The position numbers and the translations under genes are program-made. Below, in pieces: positions 1-11,222 of a stretch of DNA of 64,000 nt; positions within the stretch are counted from its first letter, which is position 1; every line of letters begins with the position of its first letter. The notes under the pieces are model-generated. The model saw only the letters and a program-made list of their open reading frames with translations. It searched no databases and was not told the origin of the DNA. The DNA comes from Francisella endosymbiont of Ornithodoros moubata. GTDB lineage: Bacteria; Pseudomonadota; Gammaproteobacteria; Francisellales; Francisellaceae. The stretch covers positions 62,001-126,000 of the forward strand of contig LVCE01000005.1 of assembly GCA_002095075.2 (NCBI GenBank), read 5' to 3'.

Positions 1-658
1 AAAGATCGAAAAAGCTCTTGATAAAACTAGAAAAGCAGCTGAGCTAAGAAAGACTTTAGAAGAAGTATATAATAGTGTTGGTGATAAGAAAGTTAATCTT
101 GAGGCTTTAAATTATGAAGAGATACTAACTCTTTGTGAAAACCTAAAAAGTGGTGTACCTATTGCTACGCCAGTATTTGATGGGGCTAAAGAAGAAGACA
201 TCAAATCTCTACTGAAAATAGGTGGTTTTGCAACTAATGGCCAGATGAAGCTTTTTGATGGTCGTACTGGTAAGCTTTTTGATAGACATGTAACAGTTGG
301 TTATATGTATATGCTAAAACTAGATCACTTAGTAGATGATAAGATGCATGCTAGGTCGACTGGTTCATATAGTTTAGTTACACAGCAACCATTAGGTGGT
401 AAGGCACAGTTTGGTGGACAAAGATTTGGTGAGATGGAAGTTTGGGCATTACAAGCGTATGGTGCTGCTTATACATTAAGAGAGATGTTAACAGTTAAGT
501 CAGATGACATAGCAGGTAGATCTAAAATGTATAAGAATATAGTTGATGGTAAATTAACTATGAATGTTGATGTTCCAGAATCATTCAATGTTTTAAGGAA
601 TGAAGTTAGAGCATTGGGTATAGATATGGATTTTGACTATTCATCTGAGGAAGAATAA
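1..658 (+). CDS. rpoB: RNA polymerase beta subunit, C-terminal part
   Basis: Catalytic beta subunit of RNA polymerase. Only the last 218 or so residues lie in the window; the open frame enters at the left edge and runs to a TAA at 656-658, so the gene is cut by the window and not broken. The segment carries the near-invariant C-terminal block with MKLFDGRTG, the [16 protein letters not shown] stretch, [19 protein letters not shown] and an acidic tail, which bind the beta' clamp and close the active site. It is followed after 61 bases by rpoC, the usual rpoBC order, with no strong terminator between them, so cotranscription is expected. Identification is essentially certain. Confidence 0.97.
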   Translation, partial: KIEKALDKTRKAAELRKTLEEVYNSVGDKKVNLEALNYEEILTLCENLKSGVPIATPVFDGAKEEDIKSLLKIGGFATNGQMKLFDGRTGKLFDRHVTVGYMYMLKLDHLVDDKMHARSTGSYSLVTQQPLGGKAQFGGQRFGEMEVWALQAYGAAYTLREMLTVKSDDIAGRSKMYKNIVDGKLTMNVDVPESFNVLRNEVRALGIDMDFDYSSEEE

Positions 659-719
659 GCATCTTAATTAAAGCTACTTATTTTTTTGTTATTAAAATAA
701 AAGTATAGGAGAATTACCT

Positions 720-3700
720 GTGAGTAACGGTATCCTACATCAAAATTACAATAGTAAAAAGTTTGATATTATTAAAATATCTCTAGCATCTCCTGAGGTT
801 ATTCGTTCGTGGTCTCATGGTGAAGTTAAAAAACCAGAAACTATAAACTATAGAACATTTAAGCCTGAGAGAGATGGATTATTCTGTGCTAAGATATTTG
901 GACCGATAAAAGACTATGAGTGCTTATGTGGTAAATACAAGAGACTTAAGCACCGTGGCGTAGTATGTGAGCGCTGTGGTGTTGAAGTGGAGCAAGCTAA
1001 AGTAAGAAGGGAAAGAATGGGACATATTGATTTAGTATGTCCTGTTGTGCATATTTGGTATCTAAAGTCTTTACCTTCTAGAATAGGTTTATTCTTAGAT
1101 ATGCCATTAAAGAACGTTGAAAAGGTTTTATACTTTGAGTCGTATATAGTGACTGACTCTGGTTTAACTCCATTAGAAAAAAAACAACTTCTTACAGATG
1201 AAGAGTATACTGAAGCATTAGAAAACTATGGCTATGAGTTTGAAGCATCGATGGGCGCCGAAGCTATAAGAGATTTATTAGCGAATACTGATATTGAGTC
1301 AGAGATTGAATTACTTCAAGCTGAGTATGAAGAGAGTAAATCTACAGCTAAGAAAGAAAAGGCTATCAAGAGATTAAGACTTCTTGAGACTTTCCAAGCT
1401 TCTGGTAATAAACCTGAGTGGATGGTTATGACTGTATTACCTGTACTACCACCAGATTTAAGACCATTGGTGCCGATTGAAGGTGGTAGGTTTGCAACTT
1501 CTGATCTTAATGATTTATATCGTCGAGTAATCAATAGAAATAATAGGCTTAAAAAGCTATTGGACCTAAATGCTCCTGATATCATTGTTAGAAATGAAAA
1601 GAGAATGTTACAAGAAGCAGTTGATGTTTTATTAGATAATGGTAGACGTGGTAGAGCAGTAACAGGTTCTAACAAGAGACCACTTAAATCATTAGCTGAC
1701 ATGATTAAAGGTAAGCAAGGGCGTTTCCGTCAAAACTTATTAGGTAAGCGTGTTGACTACTCTGGTCGTTCGGTGATTACAGTAGGTCCATCGCTTAGGC
1801 TACATGAGTGTGGTTTACCTAAGAAGATGGCACTGGAGTTATTTAAGCCATTTGTATACTCTAAGCTAAGATTAGGTGGTCATGCAACTACTATCAAGCA
1901 AGCTAAGAGAATGGTTGAGCTAGAAGGGGCAGTAGTATGGGATATTCTCGAGACTGTAATTAATGAGCACCCAGTGTTATTAAACCGTGCTCCTACATTA
2001 CATAGACTAGGTATTCAAGCGTTTGAACCCAAGCTTATTGAAGGTAAGGCTATACAGTTACACCCATTAGTTTGTGCGGCATTTAATGCTGACTTTGATG
2101 GTGACCAAATGGCTGTACACGTACCGTTAACGGTTGAGTCACAACTAGAAGCTAGAGTATTAATGATGTCAACAAATAACATATTATCGCCTGCATCTGG
2201 TCAACCGATTATTACTCCTACTCAGGATATTGTATTAGGTCTATACTATATCACTAGAGAGAAAGAAGGTGCGCGTGGTGAAGGTAAATTATTCTCTAGT
2301 TATGAGGATGTAAGTAGAGCCTATAACTCAGGCACTATAGATATCCATGCTAAGATAAAGCTAAGAATATATAGACAAGTATTTGATACTAAAGGTAATA
2401 CATATAATGAAAGAGGTGTAGTTACTACTACTGTTGGTAGAGCACTTTTACTAAAAATACTACCTGAAGGTCTATCTTTCTCTTTACTAAATAAAGTGTT
2501 AATTAAGAAAGAAATTTCTAAAATTATCAACCAAGCATTTAGAGTCTTAGGTGGGAAGGCCACGGTAGTTTTAGCTGATAAATTGATGTATGCAGGTTTT
2601 AAATATTCAACATTATCAGGTGTATCTGTTGGTGTTGATGATATGACTATCCCTAATAACAAAGAAGCTAAAATTGAAGAAGCAGAAAAAGAGATTAAAC
2701 ACATTACTGAACAGTATCAATCTTCATTAATTACTGAAAATGAGAGATATAACAATATTATCAATATTTGGAGTAAAACTTCTGATGAGGTTGGAGCTTC
2801 GATGATGGATGCGATATCTAAAGCCACTCTTATAGTGAATGGCGAGAAAAAAGAAATTGAGTCATTTAACTCTGTATATATGATGACTAAATCAGGTGCA
2901 AGAGGTTCTTATAATCAGATGAGACAGCTTGCGGGTATGCGTGGTCTAATGGCAAAACCAGATGGTACGATGATTGAGACTGCAATTACGGCAAACTTTA
3001 GAGAAGGTCTGTCAGTATTGCAGTACTTTACATCTACGCACGGTGCGCGTAAAGGTCTAGCTGATACAGCTCTTAAGACAGCTAACGCAGGTTATCTAAC
3101 TCGTAGATTAGTTGATGTTGCTCAAGATTTAGTTGTTATTGAAGAAGATTGTTGTACTGATGATGGTCTAATGTTCTCAGCTATTGTTGAGGATGGTGAA
3201 GTTAAAGTTCCTCTAGCAGAGCGAACTTTAGGAAGAACTTTAGCGGCAGATGTTGTTACTGAAAAAAGTGTTGTGTTACTCGAAGCAGGTACTCTATTAG
3301 ATGAAAATCTTGTTAAGTTGCTTGATGATAATGGCATTGATATGATCAAGATCAGATCTCCAATAACTTGTAAAACGCGTAGAGGATTATGTGCTAAGTG
3401 TTATGGTCGTGATCTAGCTCGTGAGAGACAAGTTAATGTTGGTGAATCTGTTGGTGTGATTGCAGCACAATCAATTGGTGAACCAGGAACACAGTTAACA
3501 ATGAGAACATTCCATACAGGTGGTGCTGCTTCTTTAGGTATTACAGTTTCTGACATTAAAGTTAAGACTGCTGGTAAGATTAAGTTTAAGAATATTAGAA
3601 CTGTAACCAATAAAGAAGGTCAAGAAATTGTTATATCACGTGCAGGTGAGATTATCGTTTCTGATACTATGGGTAGAGTAAGGGAACAGCATAAGATCCC

Positions 3701-4973
3701 TATGGGCGCAACTGTTCCTTTAGCGAGTGGTAAAGCTGTTGAAATTGGTGATGTGATTGCTACATGGGATCCGCATGCTCAGCCATTAATCACTGATGTG
3801 GCTGGTAAAGTTGTTCTTGAAGATGTCATAGATGGTATAACATCTAAGCATACTTATGATGATCTAACTGGCCAGCAAACTATTGAAATAACTTCTATAT
3901 CACAAAGAACAACATCTAAGAACTTAAAGCCAGTAGTTAAAGTTGTTGATGAAAAAGGTAATGAGCTTAAATCAATACCTTTAGCAGTTGGTGTGGTGTT
4001 AAACGTTGCTGATGACTCTAATCTCGCAGTTGGTGATGTCGTGGCTAAGATCCCTCTAGAAGGTTCTAAGAATAAAGATATTACTGGGGGCCTTCCACGT
4101 GTTGCTGAGCTTTTCGAGGCTAGACGCCCTAAGGATGCTGCTATACTTTCTCCATGTGATGGTGTGGTTAGGCTTGGAAATAGAGACACGAAAGAGAAAC
4201 AGAGAATTGAGATTATAGATAAGAATGGCCATATTGTTGAAGAAATATTACTGCCTAAATCTCGTCACTTAGTAGTCTTTGATGGTGAACAAGTTTCTAT
4301 GGGTGATGTTTTAGCTGATGGACCTACTGACCCACATAATCTTCTTAAGTACAGAGGGCTTGAGGAATTTGCTGATTATATCCTTATTGAAGCACAGTCT
4401 GTATATCGTATGCAGGGTGTTGTGATCAATGATAAACATATTGAGACAATTGTAAGACAAATGTTGAGAAAAGCTGTAATTCTTAATGAGGATGATAGTA
4501 AATTTGTCAAAGAAGAGAATGTTGAACTAGTAAGAATTCTTGAAGAGAATGATAAACTGCGTAAGCAAGGTAAAAAAGTAGTCGAGTATGAGCTTGTACT
4601 AATGGGTATTACACGCTCTTCTTTATCTACTGAGTCATTCTTGTCAGCTGCTTCTTTCCAAGAAACAACAAGAGTACTTACTGAGGCTTCGATAAATTCG
4701 CAGGTTGATAATTTAAGAGGACTTAAAGAAAACGTTCTTATCGGTAGATTAATACCAACAGGTACTGGTCTAGCAGTAAGAAAAGAGTCAGCTAAAATTG
4801 AAAAAATGCGTGAAGAGTTAGGAGTTGAGGATAATATGATGTTTACTGATTTATTATCTTTTAATCCTGAAGAAATTTCTTTTGAGAGTACTCAATCTGG
4901 AAAAGAAGATAAGGATATTAATGAAGATATTGAAGAGTCATTAAGAAATGCTCTTGAGTCTTTAGACTTCTAA
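720..4973 (+). CDS. rpoC: RNA polymerase beta' subunit
   Basis: Largest subunit of RNA polymerase, 1417 residues, close to the usual proteobacterial length of about 1400. The N-terminal zinc-binding cysteines are present (CLCGKYK and [10 protein letters not shown]), as is the Mg2+-binding catalytic loop NADFDGDQM near residues 456-464 and the second zinc site near [13 protein letters not shown]. The start is a GTG at 720, chosen because AGGAG at 707-711 sits 8 bases upstream and the protein then begins like other RpoC N-termini. It lies 61 bases after rpoB in the same direction. Nothing is missing. Confidence 0.98.
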   Translation: MSNGILHQNYNSKKFDIIKISLASPEVIRSWSHGEVKKPETINYRTFKPERDGLFCAKIFGPIKDYECLCGKYKRLKHRGVVCERCGVEVEQAKVRRERMGHIDLVCPVVHIWYLKSLPSRIGLFLDMPLKNVEKVLYFESYIVTDSGLTPLEKKQLLTDEEYTEALENYGYEFEASMGAEAIRDLLANTDIESEIELLQAEYEESKSTAKKEKAIKRLRLLETFQASGNKPEWMVMTVLPVLPPDLRPLVPIEGGRFATSDLNDLYRRVINRNNRLKKLLDLNAPDIIVRNEKRMLQEAVDVLLDNGRRGRAVTGSNKRPLKSLADMIKGKQGRFRQNLLGKRVDYSGRSVITVGPSLRLHECGLPKKMALELFKPFVYSKLRLGGHATTIKQAKRMVELEGAVVWDILETVINEHPVLLNRAPTLHRLGIQAFEPKLIEGKAIQLHPLVCAAFNADFDGDQMAVHVPLTVESQLEARVLMMSTNNILSPASGQPIITPTQDIVLGLYYITREKEGARGEGKLFSSYEDVSRAYNSGTIDIHAKIKLRIYRQVFDTKGNTYNERGVVTTTVGRALLLKILPEGLSFSLLNKVLIKKEISKIINQAFRVLGGKATVVLADKLMYAGFKYSTLSGVSVGVDDMTIPNNKEAKIEEAEKEIKHITEQYQSSLITENERYNNIINIWSKTSDEVGASMMDAISKATLIVNGEKKEIESFNSVYMMTKSGARGSYNQMRQLAGMRGLMAKPDGTMIETAITANFREGLSVLQYFTSTHGARKGLADTALKTANAGYLTRRLVDVAQDLVVIEEDCCTDDGLMFSAIVEDGEVKVPLAERTLGRTLAADVVTEKSVVLLEAGTLLDENLVKLLDDNGIDMIKIRSPITCKTRRGLCAKCYGRDLARERQVNVGESVGVIAAQSIGEPGTQLTMRTFHTGGAASLGITVSDIKVKTAGKIKFKNIRTVTNKEGQEIVISRAGEIIVSDTMGRVREQHKIPMGATVPLASGKAVEIGDVIATWDPHAQPLITDVAGKVVLEDVIDGITSKHTYDDLTGQQTIEITSISQRTTSKNLKPVVKVVDEKGNELKSIPLAVGVVLNVADDSNLAVGDVVAKIPLEGSKNKDITGGLPRVAELFEARRPKDAAILSPCDGVVRLGNRDTKEKQRIEIIDKNGHIVEEILLPKSRHLVVFDGEQVSMGDVLADGPTDPHNLLKYRGLEEFADYILIEAQSVYRMQGVVINDKHIETIVRQMLRKAVILNEDDSKFVKEENVELVRILEENDKLRKQGKKVVEYELVLMGITRSSLSTESFLSAASFQETTRVLTEASINSQVDNLRGLKENVLIGRLIPTGTGLAVRKESAKIEKMREELGVEDNMMFTDLLSFNPEEISFESTQSGKEDKDINEDIEESLRNALESLDF

Positions 4974-5033
4974 TCTTTGATTATTTTTCAATTTTTCAAT
5001 TCAAATAAAATTTTATTATTCAAATATTTTCAA

Positions 5034-5040
5034 TTATAAT
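5034..5040 (+). promoter_or_regulatory. Possible -10 element before the lapA-like gene
   Basis: A consensus TATAAT lies at 5035-5040, inside the AT-rich gap after rpoC and 35 bases before the next start codon. No good -35 hexamer is visible at 16-18 bases, so this is only a candidate promoter. An AT-only palindrome near 5006-5019 precedes it but lacks the GC stem of a typical terminator. Confidence 0.3.
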
Positions 5041-5074
5041 AGTGCCTATATGATATATTATAAGAATGTAGCTA

Positions 5075-5320
5075 ATGTTTAGTGCGATTAAAAAATTATT
5101 TTGGCAGTTATTATTTGGTATAGCAATCATATTAATTGTATTATTATCTATATTAAATACGGATACTGTTAGCTTTGATTATATTTTTGGTAATACCACT
5201 TTACCATTAATGCTCTTGTTATCAATCTCATTTATTATTGGCTTGGTTGTTGGCTCTTTCATAACTAAGTTTATTCAGATTACTAAAACTAATGGTGGTG
5301 TGGGGACTGCTAAGAAATAA
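5075..5320 (+). CDS. LapA-domain (DUF1049) small inner-membrane protein
   Basis: 81-residue protein with two predicted membrane segments, roughly residues 8-28 and 43-65, with a short [12 protein letters not shown] loop between them. That loop and the second helix ([18 protein letters not shown]) match the LapA/DUF1049 family. In E. coli, LapA works with LapB at the inner membrane in LPS assembly and control of LpxC. No lapB neighbour is visible here, so the specific role is inferred from the family only. Its TAA overlaps the ATG of tsaD by one base, which suggests translational coupling. Confidence 0.75.
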   Translation: MFSAIKKLFWQLLFGIAIILIVLLSILNTDTVSFDYIFGNTTLPLMLLLSISFIIGLVVGSFITKFIQITKTNGGVGTAKK

Positions 5321-6342
5321 TGCTAGTACTTGGTATTGAAAGCTCCTGTGATGAAACAGGTTTAGCGATATATGATTATTCGACAAAAAAGTTGATAGTG
5401 GATGCTTTATATAGTCAAGTCAAGTTACATAAGAACTACGGTGGTGTTGTTCCTGAGCTTGCCTCACGTGAGCATATTGCTAAGCTTAATGCTTTAGCTA
5501 AAAAGATGTTCAAAGAAACAAATTTTAGCTTTGAAGATATTAGTTGTATAGCATATACTGCGATGCCTGGTTTAGTTGGAGCTTTGATGGTAGGTGCTAC
5601 ATTTGCTAAAACATTAGGTTTAATCCAAGGTATTGATACAATTGCGGTACATCATCTAGAGGGTCATCTACTATCACCATTATTAGATCAAAATAGTGAT
5701 ATAGAATATCCTTTTGTAGCTTTAATAGTTTCTGGAAGTCATACACAGCTAGTTGAAGTAAAAGATTTTGGTAAATATAGTTTATTAGGTGAATCAATTG
5801 ATGATGCTGCAGGTGAAGCATTTGATAAAACAGCTAAGCTTTTAGGTATAGGTTACCCTGGTGGAGTTGAGGTGGCAAATTTAGCTGACCAAGCTATTGA
5901 TAAGGGTAAGTATAGATTACCAAGGCCAATGAAAAATAAGCCTAATCTAGATTTTAGTTTTAGTGGTTTAAAGACTGCAGTTCTAAATACATGGTATGAT
6001 GAGCAAGATCAGTCATTAGAGAATAAGGCTAACCTATGCTATGCTTTCCAAGATGCTGCTATAGATGTATTAGTCTTTAAATGTGCTAAAGCGCTACAAA
6101 AAACCAAAAATACAAGATTGGTTATTTCAGGTGGAGTCAGTGCAAATAAACTATTGCGGCAACGACTAGATCTATTAGCTAGAAATAAAGGCTATCAAAT
6201 ATTTTTTCCGCCAATGAAATATTGCACAGATAATGGTGCAATGATCGCTCTGGTAGGAGCATATAGATATGTAAATGGTTTTAAGGACACTAATTTAGAG
6301 ATTAATGTCAAAGCAAGGTCGTCAATCCAGCCTTTGTATTAA
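5320..6342 (+). CDS. tsaD: tRNA N6-adenosine threonylcarbamoyltransferase TsaD
   Basis: 340-residue Kae1/TsaD enzyme that transfers the threonylcarbamoyl group to A37 of ANN-decoding tRNAs, acting in the cytoplasm with TsaB and TsaE. It begins with the ASKHA-fold signature [10 protein letters not shown], has the metal-binding HLEGH motif (His112 and His116), and the C-terminal [11 protein letters not shown] and [10 protein letters not shown] blocks. Length and motifs are normal for the family. The start overlaps the stop of the preceding lapA-like gene (TAATG). Older annotations call it gcp, a glycoprotease, which is not its real activity. Confidence 0.96.
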   Translation: MLVLGIESSCDETGLAIYDYSTKKLIVDALYSQVKLHKNYGGVVPELASREHIAKLNALAKKMFKETNFSFEDISCIAYTAMPGLVGALMVGATFAKTLGLIQGIDTIAVHHLEGHLLSPLLDQNSDIEYPFVALIVSGSHTQLVEVKDFGKYSLLGESIDDAAGEAFDKTAKLLGIGYPGGVEVANLADQAIDKGKYRLPRPMKNKPNLDFSFSGLKTAVLNTWYDEQDQSLENKANLCYAFQDAAIDVLVFKCAKALQKTKNTRLVISGGVSANKLLRQRLDLLARNKGYQIFFPPMKYCTDNGAMIALVGAYRYVNGFKDTNLEINVKARSSIQPLY

Positions 6343-6446
6343 AGTACTATCAAAAAAATCCTCGTTGTGCTATCATTAAAGTTGTAGTAAATTTTCCACA
6401 TCCACACCAGAGTGGATCAATTCAAAAAGGGTTACAAAGGTTCCAA

Positions 6447-7613
6447 ATGAATAATAATCAAATAATACACCAAACCATAGAAAAAAAAGGTAGTATAGTC
6501 TGGAAAAGTGTTTTCGGGCTATTAATCCTTCCGCTATTTACTTTGATAGCAGTACCTTGGTATGTTATGACTTATGGTTTTACGACTTCTGACTATGTTT
6601 GCTTAGTCGTTTTTTATGCACTGACAGGTATTGGTATCACAATGGGATATCATAGATTATGGTCACATAAGACTTATAAGGCTAATAAGATTGTCAGCTA
6701 TATACTTTTAGTTTTTGGTACTGCATCACTACAAAATAGTGTAATTCAGTGGGCTTCAGATCACAGAAAACATCATAAAGATGTTGATGATCTTGACAAA
6801 GATCCATATGCTGCTACACGTGGCTTCTGGTTTTCTCATTTTGGTTGGCTACTAAGACATAGTAGCCCTGATGTTCAAGAAATCAGAGGTGTAAATGATC
6901 TTCTAAAAGATAAAGCACTAGTATTCCAGCATAATTATTATACTGTTTTAGCGATTTTATTGTGTTTTGGTTTACCTGCACTAGTAGGATTTATATTTAG
7001 TTTTTTAAGTGGTCATACGCTTACAGCTGCTTGGCACAGTGCCCTAGGTTTCTTGCTTCTAGGTGGTTTTCTTAGAGTTATATTAGTCCATCATGCGACT
7101 TTTTGTATCAATTCTCTAGCACATACTATCGGTAAAAGACCTTACTCTACAAAAAATACAGCTAGAGATAGTTGGATTACAGCTATCGTAACAGGTGGTG
7201 AAGGTTACCATAATTACCATCATGCCTTTGCTGGTGATTATAGAAATGGTATTAGATGGTTTGATTTAGATCCATCTAAGTGGTTTATTGCTGGTTTGGC
7301 TAAGATAGGCTGGTGTTATGATCTTAAGACAACACCTAAGCATTTAATTGAAATTGCTAAAGCAAAAGTTAAGTTAGAAGAAGCATTAACTAAGAAAAAT
7401 AAGACTTTTCATTTTGGTATTGAAGAGAAGTATACTAAGCTTGTTACAAATGTTAAAAATATGTACAACACTAAGCAAGAATATTTGAAAGCTAAGAAAG
7501 ATAATGTATTGTCTAAAGCTGATATTAAAGAGATTAAATCAAAATATAAAGATTTAAAAATTGAGTTTATCCAGGCTAAGAAAAAATACAATAAATCTAG
7601 TACTATTGCATAA
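6447..7613 (+). CDS. Acyl-CoA/acyl-lipid delta-9 fatty acid desaturase
   Basis: 388-residue membrane di-iron desaturase. All three histidine boxes are intact: HRLWSH (69-74), HRKHH (106-110) and HNYHH (255-259), with four or more hydrophobic spans between them. It resembles stearoyl-CoA desaturases that introduce a double bond into saturated acyl chains to adjust membrane fluidity. The last 90 or so residues are very lysine-rich and look helical, an extension beyond the catalytic core. AAAGG lies a few bases before the ATG. The upstream region holds a 6-bp inverted repeat (6400-6417) that could be a regulatory site. The gene stands alone; metK faces it from the right. Confidence 0.9.
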   Translation: MNNNQIIHQTIEKKGSIVWKSVFGLLILPLFTLIAVPWYVMTYGFTTSDYVCLVVFYALTGIGITMGYHRLWSHKTYKANKIVSYILLVFGTASLQNSVIQWASDHRKHHKDVDDLDKDPYAATRGFWFSHFGWLLRHSSPDVQEIRGVNDLLKDKALVFQHNYYTVLAILLCFGLPALVGFIFSFLSGHTLTAAWHSALGFLLLGGFLRVILVHHATFCINSLAHTIGKRPYSTKNTARDSWITAIVTGGEGYHNYHHAFAGDYRNGIRWFDLDPSKWFIAGLAKIGWCYDLKTTPKHLIEIAKAKVKLEEALTKKNKTFHFGIEEKYTKLVTNVKNMYNTKQEYLKAKKDNVLSKADIKEIKSKYKDLKIEFIQAKKKYNKSSTIA

Positions 7614-7971
7614 ATATCATTCTCATACGTTTTTCAAACGTATCAAATTAATCACTATAAAAAATTACTTTTTATTCTTAGAGATTCTAAGCTAATAAGT
7701 TATAAAGGTAGTTGCTAAGCTTATTGGATTACTCAATGCTCTTGCAATATTAAATAAATAATCTTGTAAGGGTATGGTTTAATTATGTTTGTTTAATTAA
7801 TTCAATCAAAAAAGTAGATGGAGTACTTTACATAGTTCAACCATTCGAATACTCCTAAATTAATAAGTTTTGCAGTAAATGTGTAGTTGTTAGTAAGAAC
7901 AAATAAAATGATGAATTATCTAAAAGTGGCTAAAATAGTTAATAGTGTTAAAGACTTAGAGCACAATACGC
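7614..7971. other. Convergent intergenic region, desaturase and metK
   Basis: 358 bases between two convergent genes with no plausible coding frame. The one clear structure is an 8-bp perfect inverted repeat, ATACGTTT at 7625-7632 and AAACGTAT at 7636-7643, only 12 bases after the desaturase stop. It could terminate the desaturase transcript, although it has no clean T run after it. The rest is AT-rich sequence with no recognised gene. Confidence 0.5.
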
Positions 7972-9132
7972 TTATATTTTAGCTGCTAATTTAAGAATGT
8001 CAGCCTTATCGATTTTTTCCCAACTAAACTCTGGTAATTCGCGCCCAAAGTGACCATAGTTAGAAGTCTTGCGATAAATTGGTCTTGATAAATCGAGATT
8101 TTCGATAATTTTACCGACTCTAAGATCAAAAACCTTAGCCACGAGATTTTCTATTTGAGTATCAGTAATTTTACCAGTACCAAAAGTATTAACCATTAGA
8201 GAAACTGGTTTTGCTATACCAATCGCATATGCTACTTGTACTTCACACTTGTCAGCTAGACCAGCTGCTACGATGTTTTTAGCCATATATCTACCCATAT
8301 AAGCGCCTGAACGATCAACTTTCGAAGGATCTTTACCAGAGAAAGCACCACCACCATGATGAGCAGCACCACCATAAGTATCGACAATAATTTTTCTCCC
8401 TGTAAGACCGCAATCACCCTGTGGCCCACCAATTAGAAATACACCAGTTGGATTGACATGATATTTAGTATCTTTAGTAATTAGCTCAGCTGGGATAACT
8501 TCCTTAATGATTTCCTCAATCACAGCATCATGTAGTTCTTTTTGAGAGATTGACTCATCATGTTGAGTTGATAATACTATCGTATCAATAAATTTAGGTT
8601 TATCATCCTCATATGCTAGAGTTACTTGAGCTTTTGCATCAGGGCGTAACCATGCTAATTTAGCAGTTTTTCTAAGTTCCGCTTGTTTTCTCATCAATAA
8701 GTGAGAATAGTAAATGGCTGATGGCATTAATGTTGGTGTTTCATTTGTAGCAAAGCCAAACATCAAACCTTGGTCACCAGCACCAAGATCTTCTAGGGAA
8801 CCACGATCTACGCCTTGAGCAATATCTCTAGACTGCTTACCAATAGCATTAATTACAGAGCAAGTTCTACCATCGATACCTTTGCTGGCATTATTATATC
8901 CTATTTCTGTAATAACATTTCTTACTAGTTCTTCAATATCTACCCAAGCAGATGTTGTAATTTCGCCAGCAACTAACACCATACCAGTTTTTACTAAAGT
9001 TTCACATGCTACACGAGCATTTTTATCTTGTTTTAGAATCTCATCTAAAATTGCATCTGATATTTGATCAGCTAGTTTATCTGGATGTCCTTCTGATACA
9101 GACTCAGAAGTAAATAAATAATTTTTTGACAT
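7972..9132 (-). CDS. metK: S-adenosylmethionine synthetase
   Basis: Makes S-adenosylmethionine from methionine and ATP; 386 residues, the normal length. The ATP- and metal-binding signatures are all visible: [16 protein letters not shown] near the N-terminus, [10 protein letters not shown] near residue 120, and [19 protein letters not shown] in the C-terminal third. The gene is monocistronic, read leftward, with a strong sigma-70 promoter at 9262-9291. I see no SAM riboswitch in its leader of about 120 bases. It supplies the methyl donor used by several window genes, including trmD, rlmH and prmC. Confidence 0.97.
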   Translation of the reverse strand: MSKNYLFTSESVSEGHPDKLADQISDAILDEILKQDKNARVACETLVKTGMVLVAGEITTSAWVDIEELVRNVITEIGYNNASKGIDGRTCSVINAIGKQSRDIAQGVDRGSLEDLGAGDQGLMFGFATNETPTLMPSAIYYSHLLMRKQAELRKTAKLAWLRPDAKAQVTLAYEDDKPKFIDTIVLSTQHDESISQKELHDAVIEEIIKEVIPAELITKDTKYHVNPTGVFLIGGPQGDCGLTGRKIIVDTYGGAAHHGGGAFSGKDPSKVDRSGAYMGRYMAKNIVAAGLADKCEVQVAYAIGIAKPVSLMVNTFGTGKITDTQIENLVAKVFDLRVGKIIENLDLSRPIYRKTSNYGHFGRELPEFSWEKIDKADILKLAAKI

Positions 9133-9261
9133 TTTGTGCTCCTTTTAGTTTAGCTGAAAGGCTTCTAGAAAATTTTTTAGGCAAAAATTTGGTAAAAACG
9201 CTTTAGCTTATTTATTTAATGTCGCAAGCAAGTTGTTTGTTAAATACAGCGACTTGCTCTA

Positions 9262-9291
9262 TTATATAGTTTATGTTTATATCAAGTCAAC
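9262..9291 (-). promoter_or_regulatory. Sigma-70 promoter of metK
   Basis: On the minus strand TTGACT (9286-9291) and a perfect TATAAT (9262-9267) are separated by 18 bases, placing the start of transcription near 9255, about 120 bases before the metK ATG. Its -35 box ends only 3 bases from the -35 box of the divergent rpsP promoter. Confidence 0.65.
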
Positions 9292-9294
9292 TAT

Positions 9295-9323
9295 TGACAT
9301 TTTAGCTAAGAGACTTTAAAGTA
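9295..9323 (+). promoter_or_regulatory. Sigma-70 promoter of the rpsP operon
   Basis: Perfect TTGACA at 9295-9300, a 17-base spacer and TAAAGT at 9318-9323 (4 of 6 to consensus). The predicted start near 9330 gives a leader of about 100 bases before rpsP. It is back to back with the metK promoter. Confidence 0.6.
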
Positions 9324-9430
9324 TTGCTAGTAAATTTTTGCAGAATTTTTTACTAAGTTGATGGCTGCTAAGCTTAGCTAGTGAGATATTAGTAATTAAA
9401 AAATTAAAATACAAAATCGGAGAATAATAA

Positions 9431-9679
9431 ATGGTAGTAATTCGTATGGCTCGTGGTGGAGCTAAAAAGCGTCCTTTCTATAGAATCGTAGTTGCTGATA
9501 AAAGAAGTCCAAGAGATGGTAGATTTATCGAGAAATTAGGTTTCTTTAATCCTTTAGCTAAAGGTGGTGAAGAGAGGTTAAAACTTGATGTTGCTAAAGC
9601 TGAAGCTTGGCTAGCAAAAGGCGCGAAACCTTCTGATAGAGTAGCTAGCCTAATCAAAGAAGTTAAAAAAACTGCTTAA
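9431..9679 (+). CDS. rpsP: 30S ribosomal protein S16
   Basis: 82-residue S16, a 5'-domain assembly protein of the 30S subunit. The conserved N-terminal block [14 protein letters not shown] and [13 protein letters not shown] are present. The ATG at 9431 is favoured over the internal ATG because CGGAG lies about 8 bases upstream and homologues share the extra residues. It is the first gene of the classic rpsP-rimM-trmD-rplS cluster, 34 bases before rimM. Confidence 0.96.
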   Translation: MVVIRMARGGAKKRPFYRIVVADKRSPRDGRFIEKLGFFNPLAKGGEERLKLDVAKAEAWLAKGAKPSDRVASLIKEVKKTA

Positions 9680-9713
9680 TACAATATTACTCCTTAATAA
9701 AATTTTATCTCCT

Positions 9714-10223
9714 ATGTCACAGAATTTTGTGGAAATAGCCAAAATTGGTGCTACTTATAAGCTTGATGGTGAGCTTAATTTATATCCTTTGGCAAATTCA
9801 ATAGAAACACTTCTAAACTATGGCGATTGGTATATTCAATTACCTGCAACTAGTGTTTGGCAACATCTCAAAGGCGAAAGTGTGCTAAAAAGGGCTGATA
9901 AAATTTATATTAAACTTGCCAACATCAATGATGCTGAGACTGCTAAGAGGTGTGTAAACTCACTGATTGGTGTGCCACAGCAAGCGTTACCAAAACTAGC
10001 TGAAGATGAAGCATATTTTAAAGATCTAATTGGTTGTAGTGTCAAAAATACTAACAATGATTCATTTGGTGTTGTAGTAGATATTATCGAAACTGGCGCT
10101 AATGAAGTTTTGGTGTGTAAGGAAGATGGTAGTGAATATCTGATTCCTTATGTTAAGCAATATATTGTTAGTGAAAATCTTAATTTAAAGAAGATAGTAG
10201 TTGATTGGGAATATGATTACTAG
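9714..10223 (+). CDS. rimM: Ribosome maturation factor RimM
   Basis: 169-residue RimM, which binds S19 and helps mature the head of the 30S subunit. The N-terminal RimM beta-barrel ([21 protein letters not shown]; compare the usual G-I-x-G-x-x-G-x-v-k-v) is followed by a PRC-barrel-like C-terminal domain with DLIGCSV and [10 protein letters not shown]. The usual glycine-rich start is somewhat altered ([10 protein letters not shown]). It lies between rpsP and trmD as expected. A 240-base gap follows, unusually long for this operon. Confidence 0.92.
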   Translation: MSQNFVEIAKIGATYKLDGELNLYPLANSIETLLNYGDWYIQLPATSVWQHLKGESVLKRADKIYIKLANINDAETAKRCVNSLIGVPQQALPKLAEDEAYFKDLIGCSVKNTNNDSFGVVVDIIETGANEVLVCKEDGSEYLIPYVKQYIVSENLNLKKIVVDWEYDY

Positions 10224-10354
10224 TTTCAAAATTGCCAAAAATATTTGCGTAGTGACAAGTATGTTATGCTGCATTAGGCTATAAAATATTATATTCTGAT
10301 AGATCAATTATCTGCTTTCATATAAGAAAAATTCATTTAAAAAAATCTTAACAA

Positions 10355-10416
10355 AAGGGAGTAATGTAGTGGTCGAGCCTTTATTAGAAACAAACATTTG
10401 TATTTATGCTTTCTAA
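10355..10416 (+). other. Possible tiny ORF in the rimM-trmD gap
   Basis: A good ribosome site AAGGGAG (10355-10361) lies 7 bases before a GTG (10369) that opens a 15-codon frame ending in TAA. The encoded peptide begins MVEPLLETN and resembles nothing I recognise. It could be a leader peptide, a vestige of a lost gene, or chance. Confidence 0.2.
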
Positions 10417-10463
10417 AAACTACAATTAGTTGAGTTAATTTTGTTGAGTTTAATGTAATTAAA

Positions 10464-11222
10464 ATGAAATTCGGAATAATATCAATATTTCCAGAAATGT
10501 TTAGGGCAATAAATGATTTTGGGATTACAGCTAGAGCTTTAAGAGACTCTAAAGTATCGATTAGCTGCTTTAATCCGCGTAACTATACTACAGATAGGTA
10601 TGCAACAGTAGATGATACTAGTTTTGGTGGTGGTGCTGGGATGGTAATGAAGTATGAGCCTTTGTCAGCCGCGATCGAAGATGCAAAAAATACTTTAGGT
10701 TGTAGTGCAAAAGTAGTATACTTATCACCTCAGGGTGGTGTATTTAATCATAAAAAGGCCCTTGAGCTTTTGAAATATGATTCATTAATACTGCTTTGTG
10801 GAAGGTATGAAGGAGTTGATGAGCGCCTAATACAAGATTATGTTGATGAAGAAATTTCTGTAGGCGATTTTGTATTAAGTGGTGGTGAGCTACCTGCTAT
10901 GCTAGTTATGGATGGCCTAATTAGGCTATTACCAGAAATGTTGGGCAATAAAGAATCTGTTATAGGAGATTCCTTTTATGATGGTCTTTTGGACTATCCA
11001 CACTATACAAAGCCAGCTGTTTTGCCAAATGGTAAAACGGTACCTGATGTTTTGTTATCTGGTAATCATAAAGAAATAGCTAAATGGAGGCGTAAGCAAA
11101 AGTTAATAAGAACTTATGAGCGTCGTAAAGATTTAATAGAGTGCCTATGCCTATCTGCAGAAGATAAGCAAATTATAAATGATTATAAAATAGATAAGGT
11201 AAGCACAAAAGGAGAAAAATAA
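10464..11222 (+). CDS. trmD: tRNA (guanine-37-N1) methyltransferase
   Basis: 252-residue SPOUT-fold enzyme that makes m1G37 in tRNAs with G at 36, preventing +1 frameshifting. The conserved [11 protein letters not shown] start, the GGGAGMVMK loop, [12 protein letters not shown] and the [14 protein letters not shown] trefoil-knot SAM site are all there. Its TAA overlaps the rplS ATG by one base (TAATG), so the two are probably translationally coupled. Unlike in most relatives, 240 bases separate it from rimM. Confidence 0.97.
   Translation: MKFGIISIFPEMFRAINDFGITARALRDSKVSISCFNPRNYTTDRYATVDDTSFGGGAGMVMKYEPLSAAIEDAKNTLGCSAKVVYLSPQGGVFNHKKALELLKYDSLILLCGRYEGVDERLIQDYVDEEISVGDFVLSGGELPAMLVMDGLIRLLPEMLGNKESVIGDSFYDGLLDYPHYTKPAVLPNGKTVPDVLLSGNHKEIAKWRRKQKLIRTYERRKDLIECLCLSAEDKQIINDYKIDKVSTKGEK

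Noticed and set aside
1316-4189. Several open frames on the minus strand inside rpoC
   Set aside because: They mirror the strongly conserved rpoC frame, have no ribosome sites and resemble no protein.
9133-9261. SAM riboswitch before metK
   Set aside because: The leader lacks the conserved core of SAM-I or SAM-II elements and shows no strong multi-helix fold by eye.
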